Below are positions 1 through 5,301 of a DNA stretch of 7,256 nucleotides, in pieces (within the stretch, counting starts at the first letter, position 1; each line of letters opens with the position of its first letter). Source of the DNA: Bacillota bacterium (GTDB taxonomy: Bacteria; Bacillota; Clostridia; Oscillospirales; Ruminococcaceae); contig JAEWMM010000121.1 in the NCBI GenBank assembly GCA_023457175.1, positions 1 to 7,256 of the forward strand, in the 5' to 3' direction. A program made the translations under genes and the position numbers. The notes under the pieces are model-generated. The model did not search any database. It was given only the letters and a program-made list of their open reading frames with translations, and was not told the origin of the DNA.

Positions 1-254
1 GCAGACGCAAAGCGTCTCGCGGGCGGGACGCTGTCCCCCCGCGTGGCCCCCTGTCCTCCGGTGGGGCTTAGAAACGGTTTTTGGCCATATGTGCCACGTG
101 AAAATGTTAGCGTCCCACGCGCCGTTGGCCGGGCGTGTATCCAGACTTGCTGCTAGATTATGCGCGCTAATCAGGTTGTGCGGCCCCTTGGGAACACGGC
201 GGCGCTTCCATCGCGCCCCCATGCGGGCAACGGATAATTTTTTTACATTAAGAG
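1..254. other. Intergenic region with no supportable gene
   Basis: I find no coding region here that I can support; the open frames are short and lack ribosome binding sites. The first 70 bases are very GC-rich and can fold. AGACGC at 3-8 pairs with GCGTCT at 12-17 across a 3-nt loop. CGCGGG-C-GGGAC at 18-29 pairs with 33-43 with one bulged C. GCCCC at 46-50 can pair with GGGGC at 63-67. These could be the end of a structured transcript or a terminator region of a gene left of the window. Nothing identifies an RNA family. Confidence 0.4.
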
Positions 255-300
255 GCAGCAAAAGCCCATGTGAAGGCTTCCTTCCACATGGGCTTGCTGC
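255..300 (-). terminator. Terminator of the fumarase operon
   Basis: On the minus strand the stem CAAGCCCATGTG pairs with CACATGGGCTTTTG around a 12-nt loop, and outer GCAGC/GCTGC pairs extend it with a 2-nt bulge. The hairpin begins at the last base of the stop codon of the small gene at 300-554. The T-tract is short and partly inside the stem, with a looser AT-rich run containing seven A residues (on the minus strand) further down. It most likely ends the minus-strand fumarase transcript. The stem also forms on the plus strand, but no plus-strand gene precedes it. Confidence 0.7.
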
Positions 301-554
301 TATTCACCTATGATATGGCGCGCATTTTCGTAATCCTTTTTGTGTACATAAAAGGTATAAAGATACTGGTAGTCAGGGTTGACGCCTGCACTGCCGGTAC
401 GGGCCCGGACGTCGACACGGGTAAGCGAATCGTCCTGCCCGCGGGTTTTAAGCTGATAGTCAATGCCGTTGGCAGCCAGCAGCGCGCGTATTTCGCCCTG
501 CCGCTGCATGCTGTGGGTCACGGTAAGCTCGCGTCGATTAAACGGCGTCATCAT
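300..554 (-). CDS. Small conserved-looking protein coupled to fumarase
   Basis: This 84-residue protein has no function I can assign. It has a basic N-terminus (NRREL, residues 6-10), a helical stretch around MQRQGEIRALLAANGI (16-31), a basic and polar middle (RVDVRARTGS), and an ending with aromatic residues and YVHKKDYENARHII. The pattern, a short alpha/beta fold with 'RQGEIRALLAANGI' early and 'YVxxxDYExA' late, resembles small proteins of the DUF2007 (putative signal-transducing) type; that is an inference from pattern only. There is no signal peptide or membrane segment. Its ATG (552-554) overlaps the fumarase beta stop codon as ATGA, so translation is probably coupled; a second ATG follows at once and could be the true start. 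It is the last gene before the operon terminator. The coupling suggests a role linked to the fumarase, or simply co-transcription. Confidence 0.75.
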   Translation of the reverse strand: MMTPFNRRELTVTHSMQRQGEIRALLAANGIDYQLKTRGQDDSLTRVDVRARTGSAGVNPDYQYLYTFYVHKKDYENARHIIGE

Positions 555-1129
555 GGGGTCTCCCCTTGCTTTGCGGCTGCTTCAAGGTAGGCTGCGCGCC
601 CGCTCTCGTACAGGTTACCGCCGTGACAGTCCAGCACCACGACGGCGGGAAAATCGACCACCTCGAGCCGGTGGATCGCCTCCGAGTCAAGGTCGGGGTA
701 AGCGATGACCTCACAGGCGGTCACGGTGGAAGCCAGCAGCGCGCCGGCGCCCCCGATTGCCGCCAGATAGACGCCCTTGTTGCGCCCAATCGCCTCGACC
801 ACTTCAATCGAACGCAGGCCCTTGCCGATCATGCCGCGCAGGCCCGCTTCATCCATCAGCCGCGGCGCATAGGCATCCATGCGGTAGCTGGTCGTCGGCC
901 CGGCCGATCCGATAACGACGCCCGGCCGGGCGGGTGTTGGGCCGACATAATAGACGATCTGGTCGCTTAAATCGCAGGGCAGCGGCTCGCCCTCATCCAG
1001 CAGCGCCACCAGACGCTTATGAGCGGCGTCACGCGCGGTGTAAATCACACCCGAAATTAAAACCGAATCTCCCGCGCGCAGCGAGAGGGCCTGTTCCTCG
1101 GTAAACGGCACCGTAATCTTTTTTTTCAT
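551..1129 (-). CDS. fumB: Fumarate hydratase class I, beta subunit
   Basis: This 192-residue protein matches the C-terminal (Fumerase_C) domain of iron-sulfur hydro-lyases, which with the alpha subunit reversibly hydrates fumarate to malate in the cytoplasm. Visible family motifs are YTARDAAHKR (30-39), GPTTSYRMD (77-85, where the usual Thr and Arg substrate contacts lie), MIGKG (100-104), GVYLAAIGGAGAL (119-131) and EAIHRLEVVDFPAVVV (150-165). Length is normal for the separate beta subunit. A GTG codon stands at 1130-1132, but the ATG at 1127-1129 is better placed: the AAGGGGAG ribosome binding site at 1138-1145 is then 8 nt away. The gene starts 14 nt after the alpha stop and ends overlapping the small downstream gene. 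Tartrate dehydratase (TtdB-like) or mesaconase activity cannot be excluded from sequence alone; fumarase is the most usual identity for such pairs in clostridia. Confidence 0.93.
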   Translation of the reverse strand: MKKKITVPFTEEQALSLRAGDSVLISGVIYTARDAAHKRLVALLDEGEPLPCDLSDQIVYYVGPTPARPGVVIGSAGPTTSYRMDAYAPRLMDEAGLRGMIGKGLRSIEVVEAIGRNKGVYLAAIGGAGALLASTVTACEVIAYPDLDSEAIHRLEVVDFPAVVVLDCHGGNLYESGRAAYLEAAAKQGETP

Positions 1130-1137
1130 CACATGTA

Positions 1138-1145
1138 CTCCCCTT
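1138..1145 (-). promoter_or_regulatory. RBS of fumarase beta, inside alpha stop
   Basis: AAGGGGAG on the minus strand overlaps the last two bases of the alpha-subunit stop codon (1144-1146) and lies 8 nt before the ATG at 1127-1129. It decides that start over the GTG three bases upstream, and it makes alpha termination and beta initiation close enough for coupled synthesis of the two subunits. Confidence 0.75.
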
Positions 1146-1983
1146 AAAGCACCGCCGTCTTGTGGCGGGTGACATGGCAGTTGATATTGACGGCGCAGGG
1201 CAGCTGCGCAATGTGGGTGGGAAAGGCTTCGATGCTGACACCCAGCGCCGTTGTGCGCCCGCCAAAGCCCTGCGGGCCGACACCGAGCGCGTTGATGCTT
1301 TGCAGCAGCTCGCGCTCCAGCGCAGCGTAGCGCGGGTCGGGGTTCGCCGAATCGAGCGGACGCAGCAGCGCCTTCTTGGCCAGCAGCGCCACGCGGTCAA
1401 AATTTCCGCCTATGCCTATGCCCACCACAATGGGCGGACAGGGATTCGGCCCGGCCTTTTCAACCGTCTCAAGCACAAAGGCTTTGATGCCCTCTGCCCC
1501 GTCCGAAGGCTTGAGCATGGCAAGACGCCCCATGTTCTCGCTGCCGGCGCCCTTTGGCGCCACCGTAATGGTCAGGCGATCGCCCGGCACCACATCGTAG
1601 GTGATGACAGCCGGCGTGTTGTCGCGGGTGTTTTTGCGCTCCAGCGGGTCGGAGACGATGGATTTTCTCAGGTAACCCTCGGTGTAGCCAAGGCGGACAC
1701 CCTCGTTGATCGCGTCGGTAAGGCTGCCTGACACATATACCTCCTGTCCCAGCTCGACAAAAACGCAGGCTGTGCCGGTGTCTTGACAGATGGGCATGTC
1801 CAACGCCTCGGCGCGCTGATAATTCTTAATGATGTCGTCGAGCACCCCGCAGGCGGTGGGCCAGGCTTCGGTGGCTTTTGCCTCATCCAGCGCTGTGCGC
1901 ACATCGGCGGGCAAAAGCCGGTTTGCCTCAATGCAAAGCGCTTTGACGGCCTCTGTTATCTGGCGGTCTGTTATTGTTTTCAT
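1144..1983 (-). CDS. fumA: Fumarate hydratase class I, alpha subunit
   Basis: This 279-residue protein is the iron-sulfur N-terminal (Fumerase) domain of a class I fumarase, the 4Fe-4S cluster-bearing half of the fumarate/malate hydro-lyase. Three cysteines sit in the family's cluster positions: C66 in PICQDTGTA, C182 in NPCPP, and C269 in INCHVTRH. Other family motifs are KNTRDNTPAVITYD (117-130), PKGAGSENMGRLAML (143-157), GIGIGGNFD (188-196) and GPQGFGGRTTALGV (236-249). Length is normal and nothing is missing. The ATG at 1981-1983 has a GAGGTG ribosome binding site 7 nt upstream (1991-1996). It is the first gene of the operon with the beta subunit and a small protein. This enzyme type is oxygen-sensitive, which suits an anaerobe. 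A related identity such as L-tartrate dehydratase alpha cannot be ruled out. Confidence 0.95.
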   Translation of the reverse strand: MKTITDRQITEAVKALCIEANRLLPADVRTALDEAKATEAWPTACGVLDDIIKNYQRAEALDMPICQDTGTACVFVELGQEVYVSGSLTDAINEGVRLGYTEGYLRKSIVSDPLERKNTRDNTPAVITYDVVPGDRLTITVAPKGAGSENMGRLAMLKPSDGAEGIKAFVLETVEKAGPNPCPPIVVGIGIGGNFDRVALLAKKALLRPLDSANPDPRYAALERELLQSINALGVGPQGFGGRTTALGVSIEAFPTHIAQLPCAVNINCHVTRHKTAVL

Positions 1984-2218
1984 TTTCAGTCACCTCGTTA
2001 TTTGTGTTGCGGCCGGTTCTCGGTCACATATTGCCTGAGCGGCTGCCACGCCATTTTGACAACGCACTATTAGGACCAAACAAAGCGGCAAGCAGATTCG
2101 CCCGGCAGCACGGGGCGGTCAGCGGCGTCATATCCGCGGCGCGTGCCGCAGGATTAAAATGCTGCCATGCCGCCATAAAGCAGCCCTGTCCGGCGCATTG
2201 CCAGTATGAAGTCATGAT
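1984..2218 (-). promoter_or_regulatory. Long structured leader of the fumarase operon
   Basis: From the predicted transcription start near 2218 to the alpha ATG is about 235 nt without a recognised gene. The RNA can form an outer stem GGCAGCA/TGCTGCC (arms 2160-2166 and 2104-2110) that encloses a hairpin GCGGC/GCCGC (2145-2149 with 2136-2140). A GCTGC upstream (within 2180-2185) could pair with the GCAGC of the same arm, giving an alternative fold. I do not recognise a known riboswitch family. A 63-codon frame at 2024-2215 lies within it, starting about 3 nt after the predicted start, without an RBS. Confidence 0.4.
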
Positions 2219-2224
2219 GTGATC

Positions 2225-2253
2225 ATTATAGCACAGCGCAAGCGTTGGCTCAA
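2225..2253 (-). promoter_or_regulatory. Sigma-A promoter of the fumarase operon
   Basis: On the minus strand, TTGAGC (2248-2253) and TATAAT (2225-2230) are separated by 17 nt, and TGC just before the -10 gives an extended -10 element. The -10 is perfect and the -35 matches 4 of 6. Transcription would start near 2218, reading leftward into the leader and fumarase genes. It lies between the upstream gene's terminator and the leader, as expected for an independent unit. Confidence 0.8.
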
Positions 2254-2289
2254 CGCGCAACCGCGGCAGAACCGGGCATTTTGCACCGC

Positions 2290-2337
2290 AAAAGGGGAGC
2301 GTTACGTCCCTTCGCAAATGCGAGACGTAACGCTCCC
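2290..2337 (-). terminator. Terminator of the cysteine-rich gene
   Basis: A perfect 14-bp stem joins GGGAGCGTTACGTC (2295-2308) with its complement at 2324-2337. The loop region holds a second small stem, TCGC with GCGA around AAAT. On the minus strand the stem is followed by CTTTTG, a short T-run. It lies 18 bases beyond the stop codon of the cysteine-rich gene and 36 bases before the fumarase -35, so it separates the two transcription units. Confidence 0.8.
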
Positions 2338-2355
2338 GGTGTAGAAGAATGAAGA

Positions 2356-2580
2356 TCAGCAGCTCAGGCAACTGCAACAGCAGGCGCAGCCATCCGAATA
2401 GACAGGGTAGCAAATCCGCCTTGCCGGTCTGGTTTGCCCGCCGCGCCCACAGCAGCCGCAGCAGCAGCCGCAGCAGCAACAGCAGCATTCGCAGCAGCGA
2501 CCGGGCCAGCCGGGCTCACGGTCAATCGGTTCTTCAAAGCCGCAGTTGCACCACGGCGTGCGGCAAGAATATTCACGCAT
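2356..2580 (-). CDS. Cysteine-rich 74-residue miniprotein, function unknown
   Basis: Twenty-three of 74 residues are cysteine. Thirteen lie in residues 29-44, in runs of two, six, three and two split by E or G; a second cluster closes the protein (65, 67-69, 71 and the last residue, 74). The N-terminal part is ordinary sequence (EYSC, WCNCGF at 10-15, EEPIDREPGWPGR), and a basic segment RPARR (51-55) separates the clusters. There is no signal peptide. An AAGGAG lies 11 nt before the ATG, slightly far. A strong terminator follows, so it looks like its own transcription unit; a possible -10 TACAAT is at 2639-2644 with a poor -35. The (TGC)n tract also leaves open an Ala-rich frame beginning GTG at 2574-2576; I prefer the Cys frame because its non-repetitive parts look protein-like. 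Metal or thiol binding is conceivable, but no family is recognised. Confidence 0.65.
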   Translation of the reverse strand: MREYSCRTPWCNCGFEEPIDREPGWPGRCCECCCCCCGCCCGCCGRGGQTRPARRICYPVYSDGCACCCSCLSC

Positions 2581-2685
2581 AACGCATCGTGCTCCTTATA
2601 TATAAGTGAGATTTGTATGGTAATTACAGGTACACTATATTGTATGCTTTTGGAACGAATATGTTCTTTGCGGCTAAAGCGGGCG

Positions 2686-2725
2686 CATTAATATGCCTCT
2701 AAAATAGTTAAGATGCATATTAATG
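2686..2725. repeat. 11-bp inverted repeat upstream of ABC operon
   Basis: CATTAATATGC (2686-2696) and its exact complement GCATATTAATG (2715-2725) are separated by 18 nt. The repeat ends 31 nt before the -35 of the plus-strand ABC promoter and also lies upstream of the divergent cysteine-rich gene. Its position suits an operator or a looping site for a dimeric regulator. It has no adjoining gene end that would make it a terminator. Confidence 0.6.
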
Positions 2726-2756
2726 AATAAATTTGCAGTAAATTTCGTAAAAGCAC

Positions 2757-2784
2757 TTGATTTATTATGAGATATGAGTATAAT
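2757..2784 (+). promoter_or_regulatory. Sigma-A promoter of the ABC importer operon
   Basis: TTGATT (2757-2762) and a perfect TATAAT (2779-2784) are separated by 16 nt in an AT-rich stretch. Transcription would start near 2791, giving a leader of about 50 nt, too short for a typical riboswitch. Confidence 0.8.
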
Positions 2785-2828
2785 ATACAAACAGAATCAA
2801 ATTGACAAAACAAACATGAGTATGAGAT

Positions 2829-2833
2829 GGAGG
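2829..2833 (+). promoter_or_regulatory. RBS deciding the binding-protein start
   Basis: GGAGG lies 8 nt before the ATG at 2842. It overlaps an in-frame upstream ATG at 2827, which therefore cannot use it, so the shorter protein with a clean lipoprotein signal peptide is the right one. Confidence 0.85.
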
Positions 2834-2841
2834 AAAATACA

Positions 2842-3669
2842 ATGAAAAAGATTACCGCATTTTTGCTGGCAGCCATGCTGCTGCTGTCTGCCACCGCTTG
2901 TGGCTCTGCTTCAAGCTCCGCCGCACCGTCGAGCTCTGAGACGCCCGCTTCCTCTGCGAGTGCCGAGCCCGCCATCAAGGGGGTAGACGACCTTACCGGC
3001 AAGAAGATCGGCGTTCAGCTGGGCACCACCGGCGACATCTACGCTTCGGATATCGAGGGCGCGACCATCGAGCAGTATAACAAAGGCTTTGAGGCTGTTC
3101 AGGCGCTCTCCCAGGGCAAAATTGACGCTGTCATCATCGACGATCAGGTCGCAAAGGCGCTGTCCGCAACCAACGACGCCGTCACCGTGCTTGCAGAGCC
3201 GTTCACCGTTGAGGATTACGCCATCTGCGTCTCCAAGAGCAAGAGCGACCTCACCGCAGCCATGAATGCGGCTATCGCCGAGCTCAAAGCCGACGGCACG
3301 CTGCAGGCCATCCTCGACAAGTACATCGGTCAGGTCGAAGGCGCCAAGGGCTATGAATCCCCCGCCGATATCGACCGCTCCAAGGGCACCCTTGTCATGG
3401 CAACCAATGCCGAGTTCCCGCCCTATGAGTACCATGAGGGCGACAGCATTGTCGGCGTTGACGCCGAGTTTGCCAAAGCCATCTGCGACAAGCTGGGCTA
3501 TGAGCTGAAGATTGAAGATATGGCGTTTGACGCGATCATTGCTGCCGTTCAGAGCGGCAAGGCCGACTTCGGCGCCGCGGGCATGACCGTTACTGAGGAC
3601 CGCCTTCAGGCCATCGACTTTACCGACAGCTACTGCACCGCTTCTCAGGTAATCATCATCAAAAAGTAA
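2842..3669 (+). CDS. Amino-acid ABC binding lipoprotein, circularly permuted
   Basis: This 275-residue extracellular lipoprotein would capture a polar amino acid for the permease and ATPase downstream. A signal peptide ends in a lipobox-like SATAC (lipid on C20), then a Ser/Ala/Pro linker to about residue 44. SBP_bac_3 motifs are complete but in swapped order. Residues 47-162 hold what is normally the second half: VDDLTGKKIGVQLGTTGD (48-65), QGKIDAVIIDD (91-101), DYAICVSK, and LKADGTLQAILDKYIG. After a linker (163-181), residues 182-275 hold the normal first half: TLVMATNAEFPPYEY (183-197), VGVDAEFAKAI, AAVQSGKADFGAAGMTVTEDR (234-254) and a final VIIIKK. The likely ligand-contact residues R254 and D100 are present. 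The frame is continuous with one signal peptide and one stop, and total length equals one normal domain. So this is neither a fragment nor a tandem pair. The substrate cannot be read from the sequence. Confidence 0.93.
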   Translation: MKKITAFLLAAMLLLSATACGSASSSAAPSSSETPASSASAEPAIKGVDDLTGKKIGVQLGTTGDIYASDIEGATIEQYNKGFEAVQALSQGKIDAVIIDDQVAKALSATNDAVTVLAEPFTVEDYAICVSKSKSDLTAAMNAAIAELKADGTLQAILDKYIGQVEGAKGYESPADIDRSKGTLVMATNAEFPPYEYHEGDSIVGVDAEFAKAICDKLGYELKIEDMAFDAIIAAVQSGKADFGAAGMTVTEDRLQAIDFTDSYCTASQVIIIKK

Positions 3670-3701
3670 GTTGCAAAATAGGTAAATTTATTGTATGCTT
3701 T

Positions 3702-3723
3702 AGGGGTTCTTTTCAGAGCCCCT
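3702..3723 (+). terminator. Intergenic hairpin after the binding-protein gene
   Basis: AGGGGTTCT (3702-3710) pairs with AGAGCCCCT (3715-3723), nine pairs with one G-U, around a TTTC loop. The following sequence (ATTGTGTT) is only weakly T-rich, so it is probably a partial terminator or an mRNA-protecting hairpin. Such a structure would let the binding protein be made in excess over the permease and ATPase, a common arrangement in importer operons. Confidence 0.55.
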
Positions 3724-3727
3724 ATTG

Positions 3728-3736
3728 TGTTATACT
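3728..3736 (+). promoter_or_regulatory. Possible internal extended -10 promoter
   Basis: TGT followed by TATACT (3731-3736) forms an extended -10 just after the intergenic hairpin, with no good -35 at the right spacing. It could give low, separate transcription of the permease and ATPase genes. The match is weak. Confidence 0.25.
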
Positions 3737-3786
3737 AATGCATATACCATTGCTGGGATAAAGAAATATCAAGGGTGTGAACGGCT

Positions 3787-4488
3787 TTGAGCTTCTCCGA
3801 AAAGCTTTACCTGAATTTTATTAAGGACGATCGGTGGAAATATTTAACAACTGGTCTGCAAAACACTATTATCATCGCGTTTTTCGCGGTGCTTATCGGT
3901 GTTGCCATCGGTTTTTTAATCGCCATGGTGCGCACAACCTACGACAAGTCGTTTCGGCCCAAATGGTGGCTGGCGGTCTTAAACTTTTTTGCGAAGCTGT
4001 ATCTCACCGTTATCAGAGGCACCCCCGCGCTGATTCAGCTCATGATCATTTACTATGTGGTGTTCGCCTCGGTCGACGTCAATAAAACCTTGGTGGCCAG
4101 CATTGCGTTCGGGCTTAATTCCGGCGCTTATGTCGCCGAGATTTTCAGAAGCGGCATCATGAGCATCGACCGCGGCCAGATGGAAGCGGGCAGAAGCTTA
4201 GGGCTTAACTATAACACGACCATGTGGCTGATCATCATGCCGCAGGCCATCAAGAATATTCTGCCGGCGCTGGGCAACGAATTTATCGTGCTGCTCAAAG
4301 AAACCTCTATATCCGGCTATATCGCCATTCAGGACCTGACAAAGGGCGGCGATATCATCCGCAGCCGTACATACGAGGCGCTGCTGCCGCTGGTTGCGGT
4401 GGCGCTCGTCTACCTCGTCATGGTCATAGGCCTTGAAAAACTCGTGGGCCTGCTGGAAAGGAGGCTTGCAAAGAGTGATTACCGTTAA
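3787..4488 (+). CDS. Amino-acid ABC transporter permease
   Basis: This 233-residue inner-membrane protein belongs to the His/Glu/Gln/Arg permease family (HisM/GlnP type). Such a permease forms the pore, as a homodimer where only one permease gene is present, as here. Hydrophobic segments lie at about 24-48, 61-76, 81-96, 101-118, 146-170 and 199-217. Family signatures are [14 protein letters not shown] (77-90), [13 protein letters not shown] (111-123) and the cytoplasmic EAA loop starting [10 protein letters not shown] (131-140) and ending [16 protein letters not shown], which docks on the ATPase. No in-frame ATG or GTG fits; TTG at 3787 follows a modest AAGGGTG at 3771-3777, so translation may be weak. 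The end overlaps the ATPase gene by 14 nt. The gene is not permuted or truncated. Confidence 0.95.
   Translation: MSFSEKLYLNFIKDDRWKYLTTGLQNTIIIAFFAVLIGVAIGFLIAMVRTTYDKSFRPKWWLAVLNFFAKLYLTVIRGTPALIQLMIIYYVVFASVDVNKTLVASIAFGLNSGAYVAEIFRSGIMSIDRGQMEAGRSLGLNYNTTMWLIIMPQAIKNILPALGNEFIVLLKETSISGYIAIQDLTKGGDIIRSRTYEALLPLVAVALVYLVMVIGLEKLVGLLERRLAKSDYR
4457..4464 (+). promoter_or_regulatory. RBS deciding the ATPase start
   Basis: AAAGGAGG inside the end of the permease gene lies 10 nt before GTG at 4475. An in-frame TTG at 4466 is only one base away from it, and one at 4433 lies upstream of it, so GTG is the sound start and gives the usual N-terminus, [12 protein letters not shown]. Confidence 0.8.
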
Positions 4489-5197
4489 AGCGCTGGATAA
4501 ATATTTTGGCGAAAAGCATGTTTTAAAGGAACTGGACGAAACGATTAAAAAAGGCGAAAAGGTCGTCATCGTCGGCCCCTCGGGCTCGGGCAAGAGCACG
4601 TTTTTGCGTTGCCTGAACCTTTTGGAGACCCCGACCTCGGGTGATATCTGGTTTGAGGAAAATAATATTACCGACCCCAAGTGCGACATTGACGCGCTGC
4701 GCAGGCGCATGGGAATGGTGTTCCAGCATTTTAACCTTTTTCCGCATTTGAGCATCATACAGAATATTACGCTGGCGCCGGTCAGGCTCAAGCTGCAAAC
4801 ACCGCAGGAGGCTCAGCAGAGCGCCCTTGCGTTGCTGGAACGCGTCGGTCTGGCAGACAAAGCGTACGCCTACCCCGCGCAGCTTTCAGGCGGGCAAAAA
4901 CAGCGCGTCGCCATTGTGCGGGCGCTGGCCATGAAACCGGATGTCATGCTCTTTGACGAGCCGACCTCGGCGCTCGACCCCGAAATGGTGGGCGAGGTGC
5001 TTGAGGTTATGAAGGAGCTGGCCCATGACGGTATGACCATGGTGGTGGTCACGCATGAGATGGGCTTTGCCCGCGAGGTGGGAACCCGTGTGCTCTTTAT
5101 GGATGAAGGGCGTATTCTAGAGCAAAACACCCCCGCGGAGTTTTTTGCGCATCCGAAGAATCCGCGTCTGAAAGATTTTCTTTCAAAGGTGCTTTAA
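4475..5197 (+). CDS. Amino-acid ABC transporter ATPase
   Basis: This 240-residue protein is the cytoplasmic ATPase that powers import through the permease; it is the GlnQ/HisP/ArtP type. All nucleotide-binding elements are present: Walker [10 protein letters not shown] (34-42), Q-loop [10 protein letters not shown] (Q84), signature [15 protein letters not shown] (137-151), Walker [15 protein letters not shown] (157-170, catalytic E162), and the H-loop THEMGFA (H194). Length is normal for the family. The GTG start follows a strong ribosome binding site within the permease gene, and the two genes overlap by 14 nt, so translation is probably coupled. It is the last gene of the operon, 10 nt before a terminator. 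Confidence 0.97.
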   Translation: MITVKALDKYFGEKHVLKELDETIKKGEKVVIVGPSGSGKSTFLRCLNLLETPTSGDIWFEENNITDPKCDIDALRRRMGMVFQHFNLFPHLSIIQNITLAPVRLKLQTPQEAQQSALALLERVGLADKAYAYPAQLSGGQKQRVAIVRALAMKPDVMLFDEPTSALDPEMVGEVLEVMKELAHDGMTMVVVTHEMGFAREVGTRVLFMDEGRILEQNTPAEFFAHPKNPRLKDFLSKVL

Positions 5198-5207
5198 ATT
5201 TACGTGT

Positions 5208-5251
5208 AAAAACAGCGCCCACCGTAAGCATTGGCGGTGTGCGCTGTTTTT
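5208..5251. terminator. Bidirectional terminator between convergent genes
   Basis: AAAAACAGCGC (5208-5218) pairs with GCGCTGTTTTT (5241-5251). The stem continues inward through CACCG/CGGTG past one C-T mismatch. A-tract before and T-tract after let it work in both directions, for the ABC operon from the left and the lipoprotein gene from the right (its stop codon is at 5302). Confidence 0.9.
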
Positions 5252-5301
5252 ATTTGGGGTTGGGCGCCGCTATTGCAGGCGGCGAATTCAATGGATTCCC
5301 A

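Noticed and set aside
89..313. Plus-strand 74-codon frame
   Set aside because: No ribosome binding site and no recognisable domain, and it runs through the minus-strand terminator hairpin.
2364..2576. Ala-rich frame overlapping the cysteine-rich gene
   Set aside because: It is the same TGC tract read one base off; the remaining sequence is low-complexity and the GTG start is farther from the ribosome binding site.
2827..2841. Upstream in-frame ATG adding five residues to the binding protein
   Set aside because: It overlaps the only good ribosome binding site, which is correctly spaced for the ATG at 2842 and gives a clean signal peptide.
2911..3435. Long antisense frame opposite the binding-protein gene
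   Set aside because: It is a shadow of codon bias in a GC-rich gene, with no ribosome binding site and no domain.
4433..4474. TTG starts extending the ATPase upstream
   Set aside because: The AAAGGAGG site at 4457-4464 fits only the GTG at 4475, and the extra residues do not belong to the family N-terminus.
5265..5284. CGCCGC/GCGGCG hairpin next to the lipoprotein stop
   Set aside because: It has no T-run in either direction, and the bidirectional terminator at 5208-5251 already explains the region.
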